Assembly (NCBI RefSeq): GCF_900090295.1
Contig: NZ_LT607753.1
Location: 4,836,001 to 4,900,000 of the forward strand
Direction: 5' to 3'
Source of the DNA: Micromonospora coxensis
GTDB lineage: Bacteria > Actinomycetota > Actinomycetes > Mycobacteriales > Micromonosporaceae
DNA: 64,000 nucleotides
Below the pieces are notes generated by a model that did no database searches, was not told where the DNA came from, and saw only the letters and a list, made by a program, of their open reading frames with translations. Position numbers and translations under genes: made by a program. This document shows positions 26,670 through 36,482 of the stretch, one piece after another; the stretch's first letter is position 1; every line of letters begins with the position of its first letter.

Positions 26670-26690
26670 GTGAAGGGGGTACGGCGGTGA
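26670..26690 (+). CDS. Putative leaderless six-codon leader ORF coupled to mnmA
   Basis: GTG AAG GGG GTA CGG CGG TGA reads V-K-G-V-R-R. Its TGA overlaps the GTG start of mnmA (GTGA). If the mRNA begins at 26670, as the TAGGCT spacing suggests, ribosomes could load here and pass to mnmA. Alternatively AGGGGG in the same bases is simply the Shine-Dalgarno sequence for mnmA. Confidence 0.35.
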   Translation: MKGVRR

Positions 26691-27760
26691 GGGTTCTGGC
26701 GGCCATGTCGGGCGGGGTGGACTCCGCTGTCGCGGCGGCGCGCGCGGTGGCGGCCGGGCACGACGTGACCGGGGTGCACCTGGCGCTGGCCCGCAACCCG
26801 CAGACCTACCGCACCGGGGCGCGCGGCTGCTGCACCCTGGAGGACTCCCGGGACGCCCGCCGCGCCGCCGACGTGATCGGCATCCCGTTCTACGTCTGGG
26901 ACATGGCCGAGCGGTTCCACGCCGACGTGGTGGACGACTTCGTCGCCGAGTACGCGGCCGGCCGTACCCCGAATCCCTGCCTCCGCTGCAACGAGAAGAT
27001 CAAGTTCGCGGCGGTGCTGGACCGGGCGGTGGCCCTGGGCTTCGACGCCGTGGTCACCGGCCACCACGCCCGGCTCGGCCCCGACGGCCTGCTGCGCCGC
27101 AGCGTCGACCAGGCCAAGGACCAGTCGTACGTGCTGGCGGTGCTGACCCGCGCGCAGCTCGACCGGTCGATCTTCCCGCTCGGCGACGCCACCAAGGCCG
27201 AGGTCCGCGACGAGGCGGCCCGGCGTGGGCTGGCCGTGGCGGACAAGCCCGACTCGCACGACATCTGCTTCATCGCCGACGGCGACACCCGCGGCTTCCT
27301 CGCCGGGCGGCTGGGTGAGGCCCCCGGCGACGTGGTCGACGCGTCGACCGGCGCGGTCGTCGGCAGCCACACCGGCGCCTACCAGTACACCGTGGGGCAG
27401 CGGCGCGGCCTGCGCCTGGACCGGCCCGCCCCGGACGGCCGCCCCCGCTACGTGCTCTCCATCACCCCGAAGACCAACACGGTGACCGTCGGCCCCGCCG
27501 AGGCGCTGGAGGTCTCGCAGGTACGGGCCACCCGCCCGGTCTGGACCGGCGGCGAGCGGCCCACCGCCCCGATCGAGTGCGAGGTGCAGTTGCGCGCGCA
27601 CGGCGACGTGGTCCCGGCCATCGTGACGCTGGACGGCGACACCCTCCACGCCGAGCTGCGTCGACCGGTGCGCGGGGTCGCCGCCGGACAGGCGATCGTG
27701 GCGTACCGGCCGGATCCGGCGGGCGACGTGGTGCTCGGGTCCGCCACCATCACCGGCTGA
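26687..27760 (+). CDS. mnmA: tRNA-specific 2-thiouridylase
   Basis: A 357-residue MnmA/TrmU that thiolates U34 of glutamate, glutamine and lysine tRNAs using sulfur from cysteine desulfurase. The PP-loop [12 protein letters not shown] is at residues 6-17. The catalytic pair is the Cys in [14 protein letters not shown] (near 102) and the Cys in [15 protein letters not shown] (near 194). The C-terminal domains ([13 protein letters not shown] onward) are complete. GTG 26687 has AGGGGG seven bases upstream. Confidence 0.96.
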   Translation: MRVLAAMSGGVDSAVAAARAVAAGHDVTGVHLALARNPQTYRTGARGCCTLEDSRDARRAADVIGIPFYVWDMAERFHADVVDDFVAEYAAGRTPNPCLRCNEKIKFAAVLDRAVALGFDAVVTGHHARLGPDGLLRRSVDQAKDQSYVLAVLTRAQLDRSIFPLGDATKAEVRDEAARRGLAVADKPDSHDICFIADGDTRGFLAGRLGEAPGDVVDASTGAVVGSHTGAYQYTVGQRRGLRLDRPAPDGRPRYVLSITPKTNTVTVGPAEALEVSQVRATRPVWTGGERPTAPIECEVQLRAHGDVVPAIVTLDGDTLHAELRRPVRGVAAGQAIVAYRPDPAGDVVLGSATITG

Positions 27761-27962
27761 CCCCGGGGGCCGCCCGACCCGTGTCCGTACCCTCCCGGGG
27801 CGAGCCGCAGCGCGGCACCAGGGTCCGGCGCCGCTCCTGTCCGACGACGCGTGGCTGACCGCCCGGCCCTCGGCGACGGATCCGACGACCCGTGTCGCTC
27901 CGGCGGCCTGTCCGGTGGCGTCGGGTGTGGGCCGCTCGCGCCGCCCGGTCCGGGGCAGCGGA
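27761..27962. other. Intergenic gap before the MetE-like gene
   Basis: About 200 bp with no plausible ORF and no strong hairpin. It ends in the -10 hexamer of the MetE-like gene. Confidence 0.5.
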
Positions 27963-27968
27963 TACCCT
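27963..27968 (+). promoter_or_regulatory. -10 hexamer TACCCT for leaderless MetE-like gene
   Basis: TACCCT is six bases before GTG 27975 with no Shine-Dalgarno sequence, a clear leaderless pattern. Confidence 0.5.
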
Positions 27969-27974
27969 TCGGCC

Positions 27975-28979
27975 GTGACTGAACAGTCCTGGCCATGGCC
28001 CCCGGGGGCCGCCACCGGCATCGGCTCGCTGCCCGGCACCGACGTCGCCGAGGCGCAGCGGATCGTCCTCGGCGAGCTGCCCGCCCTTCCCCACCTGCCG
28101 GAACTACCGGCGCGCGGTCCCGGCGCCGACCTGATCGGGCGGACCGGTGGGCTGCTGGTCGAGCTGCCGGTCGAGCTTTACGCGGCCCGCTGGCGGATCG
28201 CGCCCCGCCCCGGGCGGGACCTGCGCCGGGCACGCGACCTGATGGAACGCGACCTGGACCAGCTCGCCGAGCAGGCCGAGACGTACGCCGGGCCGGTGAA
28301 GATCCAGGCCGGCGGGCCGTTCACCCTGGCCGCGGCGCTGGAGCTGCCGATCGGCGGCCGGATGCTGCGCGACCCGGGCGCGGTGCGGGACCTGGCCGGT
28401 TCGCTGGCCGAGGGACTGCGGGCGCACGTCGCGGCGGTGAGCCGTCGGCTGCCCCGCGCCTCGGTGCTGCTCCAACTGGACGAGCCCTCCCTGCCGGCGG
28501 TGCTCGCCGGCCGGGTGCCCACCGAGAGCGGCTTCGGCACCCACCGGGCGGTGCAGCCCGAGGTCGCCCGGAGCCTGCTGCGCCAGGTGATCGACGCGGC
28601 CGGGGCGCCGACCGTGGTGCACTGCTGCGCCCCGGAGGTGCCGCTGGAGCTGATCCGCTCGGCCGGAGCGGTCGGGGTGGCGCTGGACCTCGCCCTGGTC
28701 AAGGAACTGGACCCGCTCGGCGAGGCGATCGACGCCGGGCTCGGGCTGCTGGCCGGGGCCGCGCCCACGCCGGCCCCGCCGGCCGGCCGCGCGCCGACCT
28801 CGGCCGAGGTCGCCGACCGGGTACGCACCCTCTGGGACCGCCTCGGGTTCCCCCGCCGCCGGCTCGCCGAGCAGGTGGTGGTCACCCCGGCCTGCGGGCT
28901 CGCCGGAGCCACCCCGGCGTACGCGCGAGCGGTCCTCGCCGCCTGCCGGGACGCCGGCCGGCGGTTGGCGGAGGACTGA
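27975..28979 (+). CDS. MetE C-terminal-like protein (core methionine synthase type)
   Basis: A 334-residue protein equivalent to the catalytic C-terminal barrel of cobalamin-independent methionine synthase, without the N-terminal domain (full MetE is about 750 residues). ATGIGSLPGTD opens the barrel. The zinc ligands appear present: His and Cys in VVHCCAPEVP (about residues 216-218) and Cys in VTPACGLAGA (about 306). Family members may methylate homocysteine from another donor or do another methyl or thiol reaction. It sits between mnmA and ligA, as in M. tuberculosis (Rv3015c). GTG 27975 is supported by TACCCT six bases upstream. Confidence 0.85.
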   Translation: MTEQSWPWPPGAATGIGSLPGTDVAEAQRIVLGELPALPHLPELPARGPGADLIGRTGGLLVELPVELYAARWRIAPRPGRDLRRARDLMERDLDQLAEQAETYAGPVKIQAGGPFTLAAALELPIGGRMLRDPGAVRDLAGSLAEGLRAHVAAVSRRLPRASVLLQLDEPSLPAVLAGRVPTESGFGTHRAVQPEVARSLLRQVIDAAGAPTVVHCCAPEVPLELIRSAGAVGVALDLALVKELDPLGEAIDAGLGLLAGAAPTPAPPAGRAPTSAEVADRVRTLWDRLGFPRRRLAEQVVVTPACGLAGATPAYARAVLAACRDAGRRLAED

Positions 28980-29006
28980 GGTTTTCCGTCGTACCGGCGG
29001 GGCAGG

Positions 29007-29384
29007 ATGACCGGCATGATTGGACAGTTGCGTTCGACGGTGATCGACTGCCCGGATCCGCGCGCCCTGGCCGCCTTCTACGCCGAGCTGCTCGGGCTGC
29101 CGCTGGTCGAGGAGCAGTCCGACGGCGACGGGTGGGTGGTGCTCGGCGGTCCGCCCGGCCACCAGCCGCGGCTCGCCTTCCAGAAGGCCCCCGACCTGCG
29201 ACCGCCGGCCTGGCCGGATCCGGACCGGCCGCAGCAGTTCCACCTCGACGTCACCGTCGACGACGTCGAGGCCGCGGAACGGGCGGTGCTCGCCCTGGGC
29301 GCGCGCCGGCTGCCCGGCGAGGGCAAGGGCTTCCGGGTGTACGCCGACCCGGCCGGCCACCCGTTCTGCCTCTGCTGGGACTGA
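29007..29384 (+). CDS. VOC-family (glyoxalase-like) protein
   Basis: A 125-residue vicinal-oxygen-chelate protein with two beta-alpha-beta-beta-beta units: ALAAFYAELLGLPLVEEQSD and FHLDVTVDDVEAAERAVLAL. The likely metal-ligand positions include the His in QFHLDV and the residues near the end (GHPFCLCWD). Family roles range from glyoxalase I and dioxygenase to drug binding; none can be chosen here. ATG 29007 or 29016 may be used. It follows the MetE-like gene by 27 bp and is probably cotranscribed. Confidence 0.85.
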   Translation: MTGMIGQLRSTVIDCPDPRALAAFYAELLGLPLVEEQSDGDGWVVLGGPPGHQPRLAFQKAPDLRPPAWPDPDRPQQFHLDVTVDDVEAAERAVLALGARRLPGEGKGFRVYADPAGHPFCLCWD

Positions 29385-29507
29385 CCCGCCGGCCCGGTGC
29401 CACCGGCTCCGGCGGGCTTCCTCGGTCGGGCCCGGCGGGTGCGGCCGGTGCGCCGGTCACGAGGTTGCCGGTCGGGTGCGGCGGTCACCGGGTTGCGGGC
29501 GGCCGGC

Positions 29508-30521
29508 ATGATCACGGGCGTGATCGACTCCTCGCTCCGCCGTGCCTCCGGCTCGCTCTTCGGCCTCGCCTACGGTGACGCCCTCGGCAAGCCGACCGAG
29601 TTCCTGACCGTCGCCGAGATCCACCGCCGGTACGGCCCGACCGGCCCGCGTGAGCTGGCGGGCGACCCGGCGCTGGTCACCGACGACACGCAGATGGCCC
29701 TGGCGGTGGCGTGGGCGCTGCACGACGCGGACGCCCACACGCCGGAGGCGGTCGAGTCGCTGCTGCGGCAGCGCTTCCTCGACTGGGCGGTCAGCCCGGA
29801 CAACAACCGCGCCCCGGGCACGACCTGCCTGCGCGCCTGCGCCGAGCTGAGCCGAGGGCTGCCCTGGCAGCAGGCCACCGTGGCCGGCTCGAAGGGCTGC
29901 GGCGCGAACATGCGGGTCACTCCGGTCGGGCTGCTCGACGTCGACCTGGACACCCTGGCCGGGCTGGCGCAGCTCCAGGCCGGCCTGACCCACGGCCACC
30001 CGACCGGGCTGGCGGCCAGCGAGCTGACCGCGTACGCGGTGCGGCTGCTGTGCGACGGGGCGGGCCTGGCGGAGCTGCCCGCGCTGCTCACCGCGCGGGC
30101 CCGGGAGCAGCGCCGGGTCTACCGGGGCGACTGGCTCGGTGACCTGTGGCAGCGCCCCGGGATCGACTCCCCGGCGGAGTTCATCGCCCGGGGCTGGGAC
30201 GAGTGCCTGCACGCGCTGCGCCGGCTCGACCTCGCGCTCGGCCGCCCCGACGACGGCGACGACCCCTGCCGGCACACCGGTGAGGGCTGGATCGCCGAGG
30301 AGGCGCTGGCCACGGCGCTGCTCTGCGCCCTCTGGCATCCGGACGACCCGGTCACCGCGATCGCCCGGGGCGCCACCACCGCCGGCGACTCCGACTCGAT
30401 CGCCGCCCTGGCCGGCGCCTTCGTCGGGGCCGCCCACGGCACGGCGGCCTGGCCGACCGACTGGCCCACCCGCATCGAGTACGCCGACCAGCTCACCGCC
30501 CTCGGCGCGGCCTGGGACTGA
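29508..30521 (+). CDS. ADP-ribosylglycohydrolase family protein (DraG-like)
   Basis: A 337-residue DraG-type hydrolase expected to remove ADP-ribose from proteins or nucleic acids using two metal ions. The motifs are clear: LAYGDALGKPTEF (about 17-29), VTDDTQMALAVAWAL (metal ligands TDD, about 57-71) and TTAGDSDSIAALAGAF (metal ligands DSD, about 290-305). ATG 29508 and GTG 29520 are both possible starts. No ADP-ribosyltransferase gene is adjacent. It is convergent with the PemK/MazF-like gene, with a hairpin between. Confidence 0.9.
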   Translation: MITGVIDSSLRRASGSLFGLAYGDALGKPTEFLTVAEIHRRYGPTGPRELAGDPALVTDDTQMALAVAWALHDADAHTPEAVESLLRQRFLDWAVSPDNNRAPGTTCLRACAELSRGLPWQQATVAGSKGCGANMRVTPVGLLDVDLDTLAGLAQLQAGLTHGHPTGLAASELTAYAVRLLCDGAGLAELPALLTARAREQRRVYRGDWLGDLWQRPGIDSPAEFIARGWDECLHALRRLDLALGRPDDGDDPCRHTGEGWIAEEALATALLCALWHPDDPVTAIARGATTAGDSDSIAALAGAFVGAAHGTAAWPTDWPTRIEYADQLTALGAAWD

Positions 30522-30531
30522 GCCCGGGCGG

Positions 30532-30601
30532 GACCGTGCGGGCGCCGGCCGGTCGGCGCAGCGGGTCTGCGGCAGGCGGCGCGCCGAAGGCCCGCACGGT
30601 C
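30532..30601. terminator. Inverted repeat between convergent genes
   Basis: GACCGTGCGGGC at 30532-30543 is exactly complementary to 30590-30601, enclosing 46 GC-rich bases with internal pairing. The right arm overlaps the stop codon of the PemK-like gene. Confidence 0.55.
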
Positions 30602-31115
30602 AGGCCGGGCTGCGCCGGCCGTGCAGTCGCCGTACCTGCCGCCACAGCTCCGGGTCGCAGGAGCCGGCGCGGCGGGAGAAGTCGTCGAGCGGCACGGACA
30701 GGGGCTCGGCGAGGTCGAGCCAGCTGTCGTGGTCGGCGTCCGGGTCCCAGTCGCCGGTGGGGATGCGGACGTGGTCGTCCCGGCCGCTCTTGTCCTGACT
30801 GGTGATCTTGAGCACCTCGGCGCTCCGGTCGTCGGCCCGCAGCACCAGGCAGGGGCGCACCTTCGAGCCGCTGCCGTCGGCGTACGGGACGTCGGCCCAC
30901 CAGATCTCGCCCGGCCTGGGCGTACCGGTGGGGGTGCGCGGTCGGGGCGGCGCGGTCGGGCGGGCCCGGTCCCGCGGCGGGGTGCCCCGCTGCGGCCTGG
31001 CCCGGTCGCCGCCGCCGTCGGACGGGCGACCGCCCCGGCGTCGCCATTCGTTCCAGGCCCACCCGGCGACCACGGCCAGGACGACCAGCAGCGCCCACCA
31101 CACCCACTCCGGCAT
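30600..31115 (-). CDS. Membrane-anchored PemK/MazF-family protein
   Basis: A 171-residue protein with an N-terminal membrane helix (VWWALLVVLAVVAGWAW, about residues 4-20), a Pro/Arg-rich linker (about 25-68) and a PemK/MazF-like domain opening with RPGEIWWADVPYADGSGSKV and RPCLVLRA. That domain is the fold of endoribonuclease toxins. No antitoxin ORF is found next to it, and the membrane anchor is unusual for a toxin, so a housekeeping or surface-tethered RNase role, or loss of activity, is possible. ATG 31115 has a GGGG stretch upstream. Confidence 0.8.
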   Translation of the reverse strand: MPEWVWWALLVVLAVVAGWAWNEWRRRGGRPSDGGGDRARPQRGTPPRDRARPTAPPRPRTPTGTPRPGEIWWADVPYADGSGSKVRPCLVLRADDRSAEVLKITSQDKSGRDDHVRIPTGDWDPDADHDSWLDLAEPLSVPLDDFSRRAGSCDPELWRQVRRLHGRRSPA

Positions 31116-31252
31116 CCGTACCCCTGCCTCTCCCCGGGCGGCGCACCGGGCCGCCGACGTGCGGCGATCGTCGCACGGACGGCGGGCGCCCGCCCGTCGG
31201 GCGCGGCGGGGGAGGCACGGGATTGTCCGACCGGCCCGTTACCGTGCTCCGG

Positions 31253-31258
31253 TAGCGT
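31253..31258 (+). promoter_or_regulatory. -10 hexamer TAGCGT for ligA
   Basis: TAGCGT lies 26 bp upstream of the ligA start, leaving a short leader with GGGGAGG (31265-31271) seven bases before the GTG. Confidence 0.45.
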
Positions 31259-31260
31259 GA

Positions 31261-33432
<2,172 letters not shown>

Positions 33433-33444
33433 CCGTCCCGGACA

Positions 33445-33495
33445 GAATCGGATCTTGCGGTCGTATACCAACTTAATTACGACTACGACCGATTC
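33445..33495. other. AT-richer inverted-repeat region after ligA
   Basis: TACGACCGATTC (33484-33495) is complementary in part to GAATCGG (33445-33451) and in part to CGGTCGTA (33458-33465), so two alternative stems are possible. The enclosed bases are unusually AT-rich (near 33465-33480). It may be a terminator for ligA, a regulatory element, or promoter DNA for the next gene. Confidence 0.45.
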
Positions 33496-33590
33496 GTGAC
33501 TGTCGCCTGGGGGATCACGTCGCTCAGGGCGTTTCATGGGTGCACGGTGTGCGACCGACGCACACCTCGGCCGGACGCCCGGGAGGTGCG

Positions 33591-35945
33591 ATGGAGACCG
33601 CCGACCCCCGCAACTCCGTCCCGCCCGGGCACCAGGCGTTCGGCGGGTTCGTCGTCGCGGTGACCGTGGTGGCGGCGCTGATCGCCGTCCCGGCACTGGT
33701 GGGCCTGCCGGACCGGCTGCCCGCCCTGCCGGCCGCGTTCTGGACGATGGCGGCGTTCGCGGTGGCCTGCGACGCGCGCCCGTTCGTCCCACCCGGCCGC
33801 CGGCAGACCTCGGCGGTCTTCCCGTCCACCTGCTTCACCTTCGCCATCCTGCTCGGCTGGGGGCTCGGCCCGGCGCTGGTGGTGCAGGCCGTCGCGGTCG
33901 CCGTCTCCGGCTGGCGGATGCGGCACGCGCTCTGGCGGACCGCCTTCAACACCGCCCAGTACGCCTGCGCCCTCGGCGCCGCGTACCTGGTGCTCCGGCT
34001 CGGGCCGGGCGGCCTGGCCGCTGGCGGGCGGCTGCGCTGGACCGACGTCGTCGTCGTCGGCGCGGCCGTGGTGACCTGGTTCGCGGTCAACCACGGCATG
34101 GTCAGCACCGCGCTGCGACTGCGCTTCGGCGGCCGGTGGTGGCCGAGCGTCCGGCAGGCGCTTCCCTTCGAACTGCTCTCCACCGGGTCGCTGCTGCTGC
34201 TCGCCCCCGTGCTGGTCGCCGCCGCGCGGGCCAGCGCCGCGCTGATCCCGCTGGTGCTGGTGCCGCTCTTCGCCGTCTACCGGATGTCCCGGCTCTCCGC
34301 CGAGCAGGAACAGCTCGCCGCCCTCGACCCGCTCACCGGCCTGCCCAACCGCAAGGCGCTGTTGGCCGAGGTGGCCGAGCAGGTGCACCTGCACGCCGAG
34401 CGGGTGGCCCGGGGCGCCCCGGACGCCCACCTCGCCCTGCTCCTGATCGACCTGGACCGGTTCAAGAACGTCAACGACGCGCTCGGGCACGCGGTCGGCG
34501 ACCGCCTGCTGGTGGAGGTCAGCGCCCGGCTGGCCGACGTCGTCGGCGGGCGGGACATGCTGGCCCGCCTCGGCGGGGACGAGTTCGCCATCGTCGCCAC
34601 CGGGCTGGCCGGCGTCGACGAGGCCCGCGAGCTGGCCGACCGGGTGGTCGCGGCGCTCGCCGAGCCGGTGCCGCTGGACGGGCTGCCGCTGGACGTGGGC
34701 GCCTCCATCGGCGTCGCGCTCTTCCCCGAGCACGGTGAGGACTACGCCACCCTGATGCGCCACGCCGACGTGGCGATGTACGACGCGAAGCACCGCAACG
34801 ACACCGTCGCCGTGTACGCCGCCGAGTCCGACCACAACTCCGCCGAGCGGTTGGGCCTGCTGGCCGACCTGCGCCGGGTCCTGGAGGCGGGGCCGCACCC
34901 GGCGCGGACGGTGCGCGGCGGCGACGGGGCCACGCTGCCGTCCCGGCTGACCGACGACCCGGGCCCCCGGTCGGGGCAGAGCCGCTGGTGGCCGCGCCGC
35001 CGCCGCCCGCGCACCGGCCCCGAGCACCCGGACGAGCTGCTCAACCGGATCCTGACCGGGGCGGACCCGACCCGCCCGCGGGTCACCCGCCGGGAGCCCG
35101 AGGCGCCCCTGCCGGGCGACGCGCCGGTCGCCCCCGCCCCGGCCCGCGACGACGCGGTGGCCGACGTCGGCGCGATCACCATGTACTACCAACCGCAGAT
35201 CGCCATCGCCACCGGCGAGGTGGTCGGCGTGGAGGCGCTGCTGCGGTGGCGGCACCCGCGCCGGGGCATGGTCGACCCGGGGGAGCTGATCCGCCTCGCC
35301 GAGCAGAGCGCGGTGATGCGGCTGCTCACCCGGCGGGTGGTCGACGACGTGATCGAGCAGCTGGCGAAGTGGTCGGCGGCCGGGATCACCCTGCGGGCCT
35401 CGCTCAACGTCAGCGTCCGGGACCTGCACACCGGTGAGATCGCCGACCGGATCGCCGAGCAGCTCACCCGCTTCGGGGTACGCCCGGAACGGCTGCAACT
35501 GGAGATCACCGAGGGCGCGTTGATGGCCGACCCCCGGCGGGTGCTCGCCACCATCACCCGGCTGCACCGGCTCGGGGTGGCGATCTCGCTGGACGACTTC
35601 GGCACCGGCTACTCGTCCCTGCAGCACCTGCGACGGTTGCCGCTGGCCGAGGTGAAGGTGGACCGGTCGTTCGTGCTGGGGATGGCCGACGACGCCGACG
35701 ACGCGGCGGTGGTCCGGTCGATGATCGAGCTGGCGGGCGCGCTCGGGCTGCGGGTGGTCGCCGAGGGCGTGGAGGACGAGCGCACCTGGCGGCTGCTGCA
35801 CACGGCCGGTTGCGACGTGGCCCAGGGCTGGTTCCACGCCCGGCCGATGCCCGCCGAGGATCTGGCCACCTGGCTGTCCCGGTACCGGCCGGTGCACCCG
35901 ACGGTGGCCGCCGAGACGGACGGGCCGCGCCGCGCCGGCCGGTGA
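33591..35945 (+). CDS. Membrane GGDEF-EAL protein with split EAL domain
   Basis: A 784-residue cyclic-di-GMP enzyme. The N-terminus (about residues 10-240) has six or more membrane helices of MASE type. The GGDEF domain has LIDLDRFKNVNDALGH and an intact RLGGDEF (about 326), so diguanylate cyclase activity is plausible. The EAL domain has VEALLRWRHP (about 548), DDFGTGYSSL and VVAEGVED, all intact for phosphodiesterase activity. Between helix LADLRRVLEAG (about 430) and strand MYYQPQ (about 531) lies an insert of about 90 Pro/Arg-rich residues where the family normally has fewer than ten. ATG 33591 follows GGGAGGT. Confidence 0.93.
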   Translation: METADPRNSVPPGHQAFGGFVVAVTVVAALIAVPALVGLPDRLPALPAAFWTMAAFAVACDARPFVPPGRRQTSAVFPSTCFTFAILLGWGLGPALVVQAVAVAVSGWRMRHALWRTAFNTAQYACALGAAYLVLRLGPGGLAAGGRLRWTDVVVVGAAVVTWFAVNHGMVSTALRLRFGGRWWPSVRQALPFELLSTGSLLLLAPVLVAAARASAALIPLVLVPLFAVYRMSRLSAEQEQLAALDPLTGLPNRKALLAEVAEQVHLHAERVARGAPDAHLALLLIDLDRFKNVNDALGHAVGDRLLVEVSARLADVVGGRDMLARLGGDEFAIVATGLAGVDEARELADRVVAALAEPVPLDGLPLDVGASIGVALFPEHGEDYATLMRHADVAMYDAKHRNDTVAVYAAESDHNSAERLGLLADLRRVLEAGPHPARTVRGGDGATLPSRLTDDPGPRSGQSRWWPRRRRPRTGPEHPDELLNRILTGADPTRPRVTRREPEAPLPGDAPVAPAPARDDAVADVGAITMYYQPQIAIATGEVVGVEALLRWRHPRRGMVDPGELIRLAEQSAVMRLLTRRVVDDVIEQLAKWSAAGITLRASLNVSVRDLHTGEIADRIAEQLTRFGVRPERLQLEITEGALMADPRRVLATITRLHRLGVAISLDDFGTGYSSLQHLRRLPLAEVKVDRSFVLGMADDADDAAVVRSMIELAGALGLRVVAEGVEDERTWRLLHTAGCDVAQGWFHARPMPAEDLATWLSRYRPVHPTVAAETDGPRRAGR

Positions 35946-36003
35946 CGCGGCCGACAGGCGGACGGCGGGGGGAGTCGGAGGCGTCGCCGCGTCCGCAGGA
36001 CAA

Positions 36004-36009
36004 TAGACT
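36004..36009 (+). promoter_or_regulatory. -10 hexamer TAGACT upstream of gatCAB
   Basis: TAGACT in the gap before gatC, about 88 bp from its start, is a likely -10 for the gat operon. No -35 assigned. Confidence 0.35.
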
Positions 36010-36096
36010 CGCTCCGGTCACCGCGCGTCATCTGCACCGCGACCGCGCGGCCGGCACACCGCAGACGCAGTCAGGACAGCCACGAAGGGGGCACTG

Positions 36097-36402
36097 ATGG
36101 CCGCCATCTCCCGCGAGGAGGTCGCGCACCTCGCGCGACTGTCGCGGCTCGCCGTCACCGAGGAGGAGCTGGACACCTTCGCCGGCCAGCTCGACGTCAT
36201 CCTCCAGTCGGTCGCCCAGGTCGGCGAGGTCGCCGCGGCGGACATCCCGCCGACCTCGCACTCGGTGCCGCTGACCAACGTCCTGCGCGAGGACGTGGTG
36301 GTGCCGGGGCTGACCCCGCAGGAGGCGCTGTCGGGGGCGCCCGACGCCGACCAGCAGCGGTTCCGCGTCCCGCGGATCCTGGACGAGGATGTGGCGTCAT
36401 GA
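36097..36402 (+). CDS. gatC: Glu-tRNA(Gln)/Asp-tRNA(Asn) amidotransferase subunit C
   Basis: A 101-residue GatC, the small clamp that joins GatA and Gat[21 protein letters not shown] at the start and [20 protein letters not shown] near residue 60 are typical. AGGGGG precedes ATG 36097. The stop codon overlaps the start of a 27-codon insert ORF that leads into gatA. Confidence 0.97.
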   Translation: MAAISREEVAHLARLSRLAVTEEELDTFAGQLDVILQSVAQVGEVAAADIPPTSHSVPLTNVLREDVVVPGLTPQEALSGAPDADQQRFRVPRILDEDVAS

Positions 36403-36482
36403 GCGAGCGCAGCGGGCGAATCATCAGACTCAGTGCGCTGGTGCCTCATGGCGGCGCGGAGCGAAGCGGAGTGCCGGCATGA
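36399..36482 (+). CDS. 27-residue coupling ORF between gatC and gatA (repeat-like insert)
   Basis: This insert starts with ATG overlapping the gatC stop (ATGA) and ends with TGA overlapping the gatA ATG (ATGA). It would encode a basic peptide opening [15 protein letters not shown] and containing GAERSG. The nine bases CATGAGCGA occur at both ends, as if the insert arrived with duplication of the gatA start. Its words GCGCAGCGG and GAGCGAAGCGGAG resemble the 57-bp repeats at 54963-55139, whose peptide also has AERS. It is best read as a repeat element that keeps translation moving from gatC to gatA, rather than a functional peptide. Confidence 0.55.
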   Translation: MSERSGRIIRLSALVPHGGAERSGVPA

